From Deltaproteobacteria bacterium (lineage in GTDB: Bacteria > UBA10199 > DSSB01): DNA of 24,171 nucleotides. The notes beneath the pieces are model-generated. The model made no database searches and had not been told where the DNA came from. It saw only the letters and a list, made by a program, of their open reading frames with translations. Below are positions 6,332 to 13,141 of this stretch, in pieces; position 1 is the stretch's first letter, and each line of letters starts with the position of its first letter. Position numbers and translations under genes: made by a program. The DNA is taken from NCBI GenBank assembly GCA_021414045.1, contig JAIOPF010000242.1, positions 1-24,171 on the forward strand, read 5' to 3'.

Positions 6332-9300
6332 GGCCGCCCCGGTGGAGGTGAGGGACACCGCCCTTCGCGAGGCGCAGGCCTTGCAAGGAAAGGGAGCCTT
6401 CGGCGCGCGCGCGGAAGTTTTATTGAAGCAAGTGACTCAGGAGTCCGTCGACGCGAAGGTGATCTTGCCCATGATGGGGGCTTCCATCGTGGGACAGGTG
6501 GGCAAGGTCTTGACCCTGGGCCGTCTAATGCGGACTCCCGCTGGCGCATTGACCCGTGGGTTGGGAGCGAAATGGGCGGCGACAGCATCGGGCTTCGCGG
6601 CCGAGGGCCTGGCTTTCGCCGGCTTGGGGCGTATGGCCCAAGGATCCGCGTCTAAAAGGTTTGGCGAGGATGTCGCCCGTTCTTATGTCGGATTGGGAGC
6701 CCTGAAATTTTCCGGATGGATGGGGAAGGGGCTGGCGAGCCAGGGATGGCAGAAATATGTCGTTCCACAGCTGACGATGTTTGGCGGTCTTCTCCTGGCA
6801 CATCGCTTGGAGGCGAAATTCGGGCTGCGCCCCGAACAGGATTCGGATCATTTGGTCGCGGATACCTTGGCGGCGATGGTCAGCCTGCAGTTGGGGACGA
6901 AGCTGGGCCATGGTCTGCTCGGACGGAGATTTCAAAGCTTTCAACATCAAATGGAGTTAGCCGGCCAAGCGGAGGCTAGGGAAAGGCGTCCGCTCCTCGA
7001 TTTTTTCAAGAATAGCCTGGCGCTTCCCATCACCCCCGAAGGATTCGGTTTTCCGGCGATCTCGCTCAGCGAGGGAGCGAGGGAAGCCGGGCCCAAGAAA
7101 AAAGTTCCTTCCCGACCGCCTCGAGCGCCGGCGCCCCATCCCAAGGTTTTGCTCGAAGAATTCGCCCAACACTACGACCGAATTTTCCGAAAGTTGGAGC
7201 AAGTCTTCGCCAAAGTCTCCGAACCCCAAGCCTCGCATTATTTATCCAACCTAGAGCAGATCGAACAACGCAAGGGCTTTTGGATGGAGCAAACCCAGCG
7301 CCTGGCCGAGATGCAGGGCGAAGAGAGGCTTCGTTTCGAACAGGACATCGGGATAGGCCTCGGCCTGTTGAGGGAGAAATTGCTGAGGGTAGGCGCGGAG
7401 ATCTATCAAGAACCCCTCGAGATCGAAAGGCGACCCGGTTGGGGACTGCGATTTCGTCCTGAAAAGGATCCCGGAGAAAAGTTGGAGAAAAGCCCGCCAA
7501 AGCCCGCGGTGGATACAGTTTTCGCACTGGTCAATCGAGACGTGGGCTATGGGAAGGACTTAAGCTTAAGAGAACATCAGATCGCCGCCCTCCACGCCCT
7601 GCGCGGTAGACTGAGGTTATTGCAGTCCTTCGTCGAAGACGGCGCCACGCCGCCGCCCGAAGCCCTGGCCGGAACCATCGTGATGCCCGTGGGCGGAGGC
7701 AAGACCCGTACGATGGTGGCGGGCTTCGCGGCGGCCATGGAACTCGGTTGGATGAATCCCATCAACGGCGATAAGTTGATCATTCTTAATCACACGGATC
7801 AAATCCACGGGCAGAATCTTAAAGTAGCGGGAACTTTAAGCGCCTATTTCAAAAAGAAGGCCGGTAGACCTCTCAAGATCGGCGAATACAAGGCCGATCA
7901 GAAGGACGTCAGCGGGGACGTGATCGTGGTCAGCATTCCCAGTATTGCCGAGGTTGGCAAAGGAGACGCCTTTCAAAAAAGCCTGAAACAGGCCCTTGGT
8001 GATCAAGGTAAGGTCGCCATGGTGGCCGTGGACGAAGTGCACCACTTGGGTATGGGCCAAGGCAAGAGCCGCGAGACCTGGGCCCAGGCGATCCAGACGA
8101 TTCGGGATTTGTCGCCGCAATTGTTTCAAATTGGATTTACGGCGACGCCGACGGGAAAAGAAGCGGGGCGTCTCTTCACGGTCCGTGAACGCGAGTTAAT
8201 GCAGGCGGGAGTGACGCCGAGGACCTATCTGGTGAAAGTCGACGGGATCGATCTGAGCCAGCTCAAGATCAGCGCCTCCGGAGAGTTCGAACAGCGTTCC
8301 CTGCAAAGCACCTTGATGGGCCATCCGGAACGCAACGAGAGGGTCTATACGGCATTGAACGAGAGGGGAATGCGGGCTCAGAAACTTGCTCCCAGCGGAA
8401 AGGTTAAGTTGGAGCCGGTCCTGGGTTTCGGGCAGGACCTGAAGCACGCCGAGTCGCTCGCCGAGGACTACGTGAAATATTTTGCGAGACAAAGCGGAGA
8501 TTTGGGAGATCGCCGTCTCGCACTGCTCGGAAAGAATCGCGGCAAGATCACCGCCAAGGAATTGCAAGAAACTCTGAGCCAATACCGTGAGGGGAAAATA
8601 GACGGCATCGTGGCCTTGGTAAGCGGGATCACCCAGGGACAGAAGGATCCGGTTTTGCAGGCGGTGGAGCGAGGCGAGATCGAGGCGGTATTTACCGTGG
8701 ATGCCTTGGTGGAAGGGGCGGACCTCTTCATGTTCTCCCATCAGATCGGGGCTCGGCCGACTTTTTCAAGGTTCAAAAAGGGACAGGAAAGGGGAAGAAT
8801 CAATCGACGAGGACCCGACGAGGTCAGCGCCGAGGGACAATTATTAAGAGATCCGCCTAAAATTCTTTTCGATGTTGCGGATCGTTACCACGGCGAAGCG
8901 CCCTTGATCCGCTACGGAGACATCTTGGGCATAGGAGGCCACACCCAATTAAAGAACGGCGAGATGCTGGATGCTTTCAGTGGGGAACAAGCGCAAGAAG
9001 TGGATCGAAGCGGAGAAAAAATCTCTCGTCGGGAATTAGGACGCCCATTGCCGCCGAAGCCCTTGCCAAAGCTAAGAAATCTCGATTCGGATTGGTCGCC
9101 CTTGATCGGTCAGCTCGAAAAAGTTTTGTCGGAATATTACCACGGAGACTTGGGGTCCTTGGCGTTGGATTTGGGTGAGGCGGAAGGATTCGTCTCGGAA
9201 TTGCTCGAAGGAAGAGGTTGGAGGAATAATCGTTGGTTCTTGCAACGCCTGGGCACCTTGCTTTACCAAGACCGCCACGAATTTACCCGGGCGTATCGCG

Positions 9301-10517
9301 AGCCAACCCTGGCCGCTTTTCGCCAGGCCCTGGCCCAAATCGAGGCGGAGGGAAAGCGCGTCCGATATCAAACCGTCGCTAACCTGGCTTGGGAATTTTA
9401 TGTGAAGGATCTATCCGCGAGCCAAGGCCCGAGTCAGAAGGTCTTTCAGCATCTGGTCTCAGGTCCCAATGCAGATCCACTGCTATTGGAGTTGTTGGAG
9501 GCCTCGGCATTGGTGAGTAAATTGAAATTTGTCGAAGTCGACCGAGAAAGAGTTCTATCCGCCTTTCGTCGCGCTTTGGCCCAAATTGAAGCGGAGGGCA
9601 AAGTTGTAAGTTATAGCGCCGTTGCCGATCTTGCCCGGACGTCATATCTCAAAGACTTCCCGGAGGAAGATAAACCGACTCAGAAGCCATTCCGACGCTT
9701 GATTGTCGGGTCCGATTTGGATCCCGAGGTGCGGGTTTTAGTGGAGTCCTCGTCCTTAGTGAGAAAGCAAAAGCAAAACGGACTCGACCGGGAGAGGGTT
9801 CTATCGGTTTTCCGTCAGGCCCTGGCGCAAATTGAGCTGGAGAGAAAGAAGGTGAATTATCGCGCCGTGACGGATCTCGCCTGGGAACAATATGTAAAGG
9901 ACTTTTCCGAAGGGGAGAGACCGGCGCTGCAAACATTCCGGTCAATGCCATACGAACCCATTCACTATCCTGAACTGCTGGGGCTTCTCGATGGCTCGCC
10001 TTGGGTGAGTAAACAAAGGCGCGCCAAGCTTGATCGAGAGAAAATGTTGTCGGCCTTCCGCAAAGCCATCGCTGAAGTGGAGGTGGAAGGAAGGCCCGCG
10101 AGTTACCTGGCGGTGTCCGACCAAGCCTGGGAGTTCTATGTCAAAGAACTTCCTGAGGGACAAAGGCCCAGTCTAAATACCTTTCGAGGTTTTGCGATCG
10201 GATCAAGAATCGATCCGGAGGTATGGGCCCTTTTAGAGGCCTCGGCCATGGTGAGTAGAAAATCGCAAATCGATGTAGATCGGGAGAGAGCCTTGTCGGT
10301 TTTTCATAGAGCGCTGGCTGAAATCGAGGACCAGAAGAGGAAAGCGACGTATCTAGATGTCGTGCAACTCGCTTGGAAACTATACTGCGAAGGCCTTCCT
10401 GGACATGAACGGCCAAGTCAGACGCCTTTCAGGAGCTTGGTCTACGGATCCACCGCCGATCCCGAGTTCCTATCGCTATTGGAGACCTCCGCTTTTGTAA
10501 AGAAAGGGAGATATTAG
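6330..10517 (+). CDS. SF2 DEAH-like helicase/ATPase with five C-terminal 82-residue repeats
   Basis: The uninterrupted frame begins after a TGA at 6324 and encodes 1395 residues from a TTG that lacks a ribosome site; the true start is probably 6130. Residues 35-200 are Ala/Gly-rich with several hydrophobic stretches, an uncommon feature in a helicase. Residues 240-400 are a charged, helical linker. The motor has Walker A VGGGKTR (G455-R460), DEVHH (568-572), FTATP (T604-T606), a domain-2 segment FTVDALVEGADLF, and QERGRINRR (819-827) as motif VI. This is the superfamily 2 set seen in restriction-type and RecG/Rad3-like DNA translocases. Residues 989-1395 are five tandem repeats (separate entry). 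It likely moves on nucleic acid using ATP; the substrate is unknown. The nearest known relatives by motif are type I/III restriction R subunits, but no nuclease motif is seen. It precedes the repeat protein by about 250 bases. Confidence 0.85.
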   Translation: MAAPVEVRDTALREAQALQGKGAFGARAEVLLKQVTQESVDAKVILPMMGASIVGQVGKVLTLGRLMRTPAGALTRGLGAKWAATASGFAAEGLAFAGLGRMAQGSASKRFGEDVARSYVGLGALKFSGWMGKGLASQGWQKYVVPQLTMFGGLLLAHRLEAKFGLRPEQDSDHLVADTLAAMVSLQLGTKLGHGLLGRRFQSFQHQMELAGQAEARERRPLLDFFKNSLALPITPEGFGFPAISLSEGAREAGPKKKVPSRPPRAPAPHPKVLLEEFAQHYDRIFRKLEQVFAKVSEPQASHYLSNLEQIEQRKGFWMEQTQRLAEMQGEERLRFEQDIGIGLGLLREKLLRVGAEIYQEPLEIERRPGWGLRFRPEKDPGEKLEKSPPKPAVDTVFALVNRDVGYGKDLSLREHQIAALHALRGRLRLLQSFVEDGATPPPEALAGTIVMPVGGGKTRTMVAGFAAAMELGWMNPINGDKLIILNHTDQIHGQNLKVAGTLSAYFKKKAGRPLKIGEYKADQKDVSGDVIVVSIPSIAEVGKGDAFQKSLKQALGDQGKVAMVAVDEVHHLGMGQGKSRETWAQAIQTIRDLSPQLFQIGFTATPTGKEAGRLFTVRERELMQAGVTPRTYLVKVDGIDLSQLKISASGEFEQRSLQSTLMGHPERNERVYTALNERGMRAQKLAPSGKVKLEPVLGFGQDLKHAESLAEDYVKYFARQSGDLGDRRLALLGKNRGKITAKELQETLSQYREGKIDGIVALVSGITQGQKDPVLQAVERGEIEAVFTVDALVEGADLFMFSHQIGARPTFSRFKKGQERGRINRRGPDEVSAEGQLLRDPPKILFDVADRYHGEAPLIRYGDILGIGGHTQLKNGEMLDAFSGEQAQEVDRSGEKISRRELGRPLPPKPLPKLRNLDSDWSPLIGQLEKVLSEYYHGDLGSLALDLGEAEGFVSELLEGRGWRNNRWFLQRLGTLLYQDRHEFTRAYREPTLAAFRQALAQIEAEGKRVRYQTVANLAWEFYVKDLSASQGPSQKVFQHLVSGPNADPLLLELLEASALVSKLKFVEVDRERVLSAFRRALAQIEAEGKVVSYSAVADLARTSYLKDFPEEDKPTQKPFRRLIVGSDLDPEVRVLVESSSLVRKQKQNGLDRERVLSVFRQALAQIELERKKVNYRAVTDLAWEQYVKDFSEGERPALQTFRSMPYEPIHYPELLGLLDGSPWVSKQRRAKLDREKMLSAFRKAIAEVEVEGRPASYLAVSDQAWEFYVKELPEGQRPSLNTFRGFAIGSRIDPEVWALLEASAMVSRKSQIDVDRERALSVFHRALAEIEDQKRKATYLDVVQLAWKLYCEGLPGHERPSQTPFRSLVYGSTADPEFLSLLETSAFVKKGRY
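9294..10514 (+). repeat. Five tandem 82-residue (246-bp) repeats in the helicase C-terminus
   Basis: The Phe codon of the motif [SA]xFRxALAxIE falls at 9318, 9564, 9810, 10056 and 10302, exactly 246 bases apart every time. Each unit reads like DRERVLSAFRRALAQIEAEG, then a Y-x-x-V-x-x-L/Q-A-W-x-x-Y helix, then P-S/T-x-x-x-F-R and a closing D-P-E-x-x-x-L-L-E-x-S-x-x-V-x-K. Units are related but clearly diverged at DNA level, so they are old but length-locked. The V-x-x-L-A ... P-x-x-x-F-R pattern is suggestive of a helix-turn-helix, which would make the tail a multi-site DNA or protein binder. That is inference from pattern only. Confidence 0.85.
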
Positions 10518-10529
10518 AGGAAAAGTAAT

Positions 10530-10595
10530 ATGAAAAAAATTTGCTCTCTCTTCGAGAATTTCCGTGGGAATTCGAATCCATTAGAAAAAAAGTAA
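10530..10595 (+). CDS. Possible 21-residue leader peptide or small ORF
   Basis: ATG at 10530 has GAGG at 10517-10520, nine bases upstream and overlapping the helicase stop region. It reads MKKICSLFENFRGNSNPLEKK and stops. It has no hydrophobic core to suggest a toxin. It may be chance or a small coupled peptide; only homology or ribosome data could decide. Confidence 0.2.
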   Translation: MKKICSLFENFRGNSNPLEKK

Positions 10596-10604
10596 GACTA
10601 AAAA

Positions 10605-10619
10605 GTAAGACGGAGTAAA
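10605..10619 (+). repeat. Direct repeat copy 1 (GTAAGACGGAGTAAA)
   Basis: This 15-base sequence recurs exactly at 11488-11502, flanking the repeat-protein gene. With the preceding bases the match is 19 of 20. A partial copy (AGTAAGAC) lies at 10591-10598. Confidence 0.6.
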
Positions 10620-10659
10620 ATTTATTTCTACAAATTGTAAATATTTTGAAATTTTATTT

Positions 10660-10687
10660 TTGACCTTTTTCAATAAAATCTAATAAT
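10660..10687 (+). promoter_or_regulatory. Candidate promoter of the repeat-protein gene
   Basis: TTGACC (10660-10665) is followed after 15-16 bases by TAATAA/AATAAT, inside a very AT-rich tract (10620-10700). The gene starts about 75 bases further on, behind a strong GGAGG. The spacing is slightly short, so this is a candidate only. Confidence 0.35.
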
Positions 10688-10764
10688 TTCAATAACTTGT
10701 ACGTGGCATGGGACTTGCTTTACCTCATCCCAGTGAGTGAAGCGAATGAACCATCGGAGGAAAT

Positions 10765-11442
10765 ATGACCAGTCCCATTATGAAAGTGATTAATGCCGCA
10801 GCCGATACGATGGCCGTGATGATTATGGAGTCGCCCGTTAGTAAGGGCATCGTGACCGATGGGCAGTGGATTGCCAAGCAAGTGGAGGGCCCAGTGAATG
10901 CCGCAGCCGATACGATGGCCGTGATGATCATGGAATCACCCGTCAATAAGGGCATCGTGACCGCGGGAAAGTGCGTCGCCAAGCAATTGGAGGGCCCAGT
11001 GAAGCTGATCGTGGAGTCGCCCGTCAATAAGGGTATCGTGACTGCAGGGCAGTGGGTGGTCAAGCAGGCGGAGAGCCCAGGGAAGGTGGCGCAACCGGAA
11101 TCCGGTGCAGTTTCCGAAGCGCTGAATGATTATCGGGCTTCGACGGCTGGCGACCTTTGCGGTGTCGAACGGTCGTCAACTCCCGCGGATTCCTTTGGTT
11201 CCTCCCTGGCGGACTTTAATAGTGGGCTGAAAAAAGCAAAGGCCATTTTGGAAGACGCTTCACTGCCCCCCGAACAGCGAGTCCAGGAAGCCAAGGAGCA
11301 TGTCGAGAAGGCCCGCGATGCCTATGAGCAGTTGTCGGCGGAAAATCTCTGTTCTCCGAATATGGGAGTTCGCATTGTGGACGCCGAGGCAGCCATCCAA
11401 GAATTCTCCCGAGCGCATGGGTTGACCGATAATAATAAATAA
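10765..11442 (+). CDS. Repeat-containing protein of unknown function, 225 aa
   Basis: The start is well defined by GGAGG at 10756-10760. Residues 10-44 and 45-79 are two nearly identical 35-residue units (NAAADTMAVMIMESPV... then KGIVT and AKQxEGPV). A third, shortened unit of 27 residues follows (KLIVESPVNKGIVTAGQWVV). The units contain moderately hydrophobic stretches but no clear signal peptide or membrane helix. From about residue 110 the protein changes to a charged helical C-terminal domain with two Cys (AGDLCGVE, AENLCSPN) and a probable coiled region (PPEQRVQEAKEHVEKARDAYEQ). The near-identity of the DNA units indicates recent tandem duplication, and copy number may vary between strains. 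I do not recognise the family. It lies between the helicase and the AbiE pair, flanked by copies of a 15-bp direct repeat, with its own leader. Confidence 0.75.
   Translation: MTSPIMKVINAAADTMAVMIMESPVSKGIVTDGQWIAKQVEGPVNAAADTMAVMIMESPVNKGIVTAGKCVAKQLEGPVKLIVESPVNKGIVTAGQWVVKQAESPGKVAQPESGAVSEALNDYRASTAGDLCGVERSSTPADSFGSSLADFNSGLKKAKAILEDASLPPEQRVQEAKEHVEKARDAYEQLSAENLCSPNMGVRIVDAEAAIQEFSRAHGLTDNNK
10792..11072 (+). repeat. 105-bp tandem repeat, about 2.8 copies, inside the 225-aa gene
   Basis: AATGCCGCAGCCGATACG begins at 10792 and again at 10897, 105 bases apart, with high identity between units. The third unit has its CGTCAATAAG at 11022, only 81 bases after that of unit two, so eight codons are missing. 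All length differences are multiples of three and keep the frame. Confidence 0.9.
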
Positions 11443-11487
11443 AAAATTAGGATGGAGTAACTTCTAGACCGAGACGACCCAGAAAAG

Positions 11488-11502
11488 GTAAGACGGAGTA
11501 AA
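11488..11502 (+). repeat. Direct repeat copy 2 (GTAAGACGGAGTAAA)
   Basis: An exact match to 10605-10619, the copies lying 883 bases apart on either side of the 225-aa gene. They may mark a past insertion or duplication, or be a shared leader or regulatory motif. Confidence 0.6.
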
Positions 11503-11563
11503 TGTTAACTAATTAATATCATTCATTATTTAATTAAAAAATTAGGAAAATTTCTCGAATCAA

Positions 11564-11605
11564 ATATTTAATACTATTGACTATATAGTCAATAGTATTA
11601 AATAT
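11564..11605. promoter_or_regulatory. 42-bp perfect palindrome before the AbiE pair, likely autoregulatory operator
   Basis: Both 21-base halves are exact reverse complements, meeting at 11584/11585 within CTATATAG. It ends five bases before the ATG at 11611. AbiEi antitoxins are known to repress their own operon by binding inverted repeats at the promoter, so this is the natural operator. As RNA it could fold into a long hairpin that hides the start. Confidence 0.75.
11577..11604 (+). promoter_or_regulatory. Candidate promoter of the AbiE pair within the palindrome
   Basis: TTGACT (11577-11582), a 16-base spacer and TAAATA (11599-11604) lie wholly inside the palindrome. The predicted transcript would start at or next to the ATG at 11611, and no ribosome site is present, so a leaderless mRNA is likely. 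The -10 match is weak. Confidence 0.4.
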
Positions 11606-11610
11606 CATTC

Positions 11611-12375
11611 ATGCCCTTCACCCCTCTCCAAATTCGGGAAGTCTTCCATCTTCTCTTCCTCCAAGAATTCTTAAGGAAATTCGACCCCAAGTTGGTGGTG
11701 TTGAAAGGCGGGGTCAATTTGAGGCTGTTCTTTCAAAGCCCCCGTTATTCCGAAGACATGGACTTGGACGTTCAAACCGCCTCCGTCGAGTCGGTGCGCA
11801 AAAACGTTTTGCGCACCCTCGAGGCCTTGTCCGTGCCCATGAAGGTCTATGGCGTCTCCCAAGTCGTTGCTCCGAAGATGCAGTCCGCCAAGCAGACCGA
11901 GACGACCCAGCGATTCAAGATTCATCTTCATACCACCGGCGGATTGGACCTGTTCACCAAGGTGGAGTTCTCTCGCCGAGGCGGGAGGGAGGGTTATCGG
12001 TTCGCGAGGGTCGACGAAAATTTATCGAGGACCTATCGCATGGCTCCGGTCTTGGTTCAGCATTACGGGGCCGAGGCGGCCTTTGAACAAAAAATTCGCG
12101 CCTTGGCCGGAAGGGTGCAGGTGCAATCGCGGGATATCTTCGATCTCTATCGTCTGCTCCCCTTTCTCCCGGCTTCATGGACGACATCCGTGGATGGCAT
12201 CACCCGAGAAAAAGCCGCCGACCGCGCCTTGGAAATTTCTTACTTGGAATATCGCGAAGCCGTCGTCGCCTATCTGGGCGAGGAGGATCAAAAACTCTAC
12301 GGTCTGGAAGAAGTATGGCGGGAAATGCAAGGCACGGTCGTGAAGACTCTGCGGGAGAAGGGCCTCCATGAATGA
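11611..12375 (+). CDS. abiEii: AbiEii/AbiGii-type nucleotidyltransferase toxin
   Basis: A 254-residue protein of the type IV toxin family. The nucleotidyltransferase signature is clear: KGGVNLRLFF (G33, G34, R38), then RYSEDMDLDV (S47, D49, D51, D53), whose acidic residues bind the metal and nucleotide. The family's later motif SRDIFDLYRLLPFL is also present near residue 172. Known relatives block growth by transferring nucleotides, in some systems to tRNA 3' ends; others act by abortive infection against phage. Length is somewhat below the usual ~300. There is no ribosome site before the ATG; the start lies right after a 42-bp palindrome. Its last 8 bases overlap the antitoxin gene. The order is toxin first, the reverse of the classical abiEi-abiEii arrangement. 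Confidence 0.85.
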   Translation: MPFTPLQIREVFHLLFLQEFLRKFDPKLVVLKGGVNLRLFFQSPRYSEDMDLDVQTASVESVRKNVLRTLEALSVPMKVYGVSQVVAPKMQSAKQTETTQRFKIHLHTTGGLDLFTKVEFSRRGGREGYRFARVDENLSRTYRMAPVLVQHYGAEAAFEQKIRALAGRVQVQSRDIFDLYRLLPFLPASWTTSVDGITREKAADRALEISYLEYREAVVAYLGEEDQKLYGLEEVWREMQGTVVKTLREKGLHE

Positions 12376-12994
12376 AAGTGACGCCATGGCGCTGCTTCGG
12401 AAGGCCGACAGTTTGGTGTTCTCCACCCGCGACTTCTCGATGTTGGCGGAGATCAGCGGAGCCTTCGCCAGCCAAATGTTGCGGCGTCTGGCGGCCAAGG
12501 GGCGCATCACCCGGCTTTATCAGGGGCTATGGGCCGATGCCGAGCGTCCCGAATTTAATCAATACCTCGCGGTGCCCTTCCTGACGCGACCTCACCCCGC
12601 AGCGGTCTCCCTGTTGAGCGCACTGCATCTCCACGGGATGATCGAGCAGATTCCGCAAGTGGTGGATGTCGTCTCCACGGCCCTTACCAAAAGAGTCAAG
12701 ACGCCTCTCGCCGATTATTTCGTCCACCAGATCAATCCCGAGCTCTTCACCGGCTATGAATATTACCGCGGGGAAGGGAAGTTCCTGATCGCCACGCCGG
12801 AGAAGGCCTTGGTGGACTGCGCTTATTTCGCGTCGAGAAAGGGGAGGCGATTCTCTGCCTTGCCGGAACTGCATTTGCCAAAATCCTTTAGTCGTCGAAA
12901 GGCCCTCCAATTCGCGACACGTATCCCAAATCCTCGCTTTCAGGCCAACGTGCGCGAGCGTTTAGAGGGGTGGTGGAGGGGAACAATCCATTAG
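12368..12994 (+). CDS. abiEi: AbiEi-type antitoxin and transcriptional repressor (type IV TA)
   Basis: A 208-residue protein whose ATG overlaps the toxin's end (ATGAATGA), implying coupled translation. Residues 1-60 form a winged-helix of the AbiEi type: FSTRDFSMLAEIS, then QMLRRLAAKGRITRLYQGLW, the usual recognition helix and wing. The C-terminal part has the family's TPEKALVDCAYF motif (near residue 140) and the end RFQANVRERLEG. AbiEi proteins neutralise the toxin without binding it (type IV) and repress the operon via inverted repeats. The palindrome at 11564-11605 fits that role. Its second position in the operon is unusual, since antitoxins are generally translated first. Confidence 0.82.
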   Translation: MNESDAMALLRKADSLVFSTRDFSMLAEISGAFASQMLRRLAAKGRITRLYQGLWADAERPEFNQYLAVPFLTRPHPAAVSLLSALHLHGMIEQIPQVVDVVSTALTKRVKTPLADYFVHQINPELFTGYEYYRGEGKFLIATPEKALVDCAYFASRKGRRFSALPELHLPKSFSRRKALQFATRIPNPRFQANVRERLEGWWRGTIH

Positions 12995-13141
12995 AATAGT
13001 CGATTACAATTTTTTTACAAAATTTCTTTTCAATTTTGTCTTGCAGTCGAGACCCTTATAAAATTTCCATGTTTTTCAATAGGATAGGTAATCGAATTTT
13101 TGGCATCGGCATTGCTTTGAATAGGCTCGGAGTCGTTATTT
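12995..13141 (+). promoter_or_regulatory. Leader and candidate promoter of the giant AAA+ gene
   Basis: An AT-rich 147-base gap. TATAAA at 13057-13062 could be a -10 box, with TTGTCT (13036-13041) as a poor -35 at a short 15-base spacing. GGAG at 13129-13132 is nine bases before the ATG at 13142 and fixes the start. No terminator is clear after the antitoxin stop, so read-through is possible. Confidence 0.35.

Larger units (their letters stand above)
11443..11610 (+). other. AT-rich intergenic region before the AbiE pair
   Basis: It holds a second copy of the 15-bp direct repeat (11488-11502), a 17-base sequence (AGACCGAGACGACCCAG, 11466-11482) that recurs inside the downstream toxin gene at 11894-11910, and the 42-bp palindrome. 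No terminator with a U-tract is visible after the stop at 11442. Confidence 0.5.

Noticed and set aside
10792..11072. Regularly spaced repeats considered as a CRISPR array
   Set aside because: Units are 105 bp, translated in frame, contiguous and without unique spacers.
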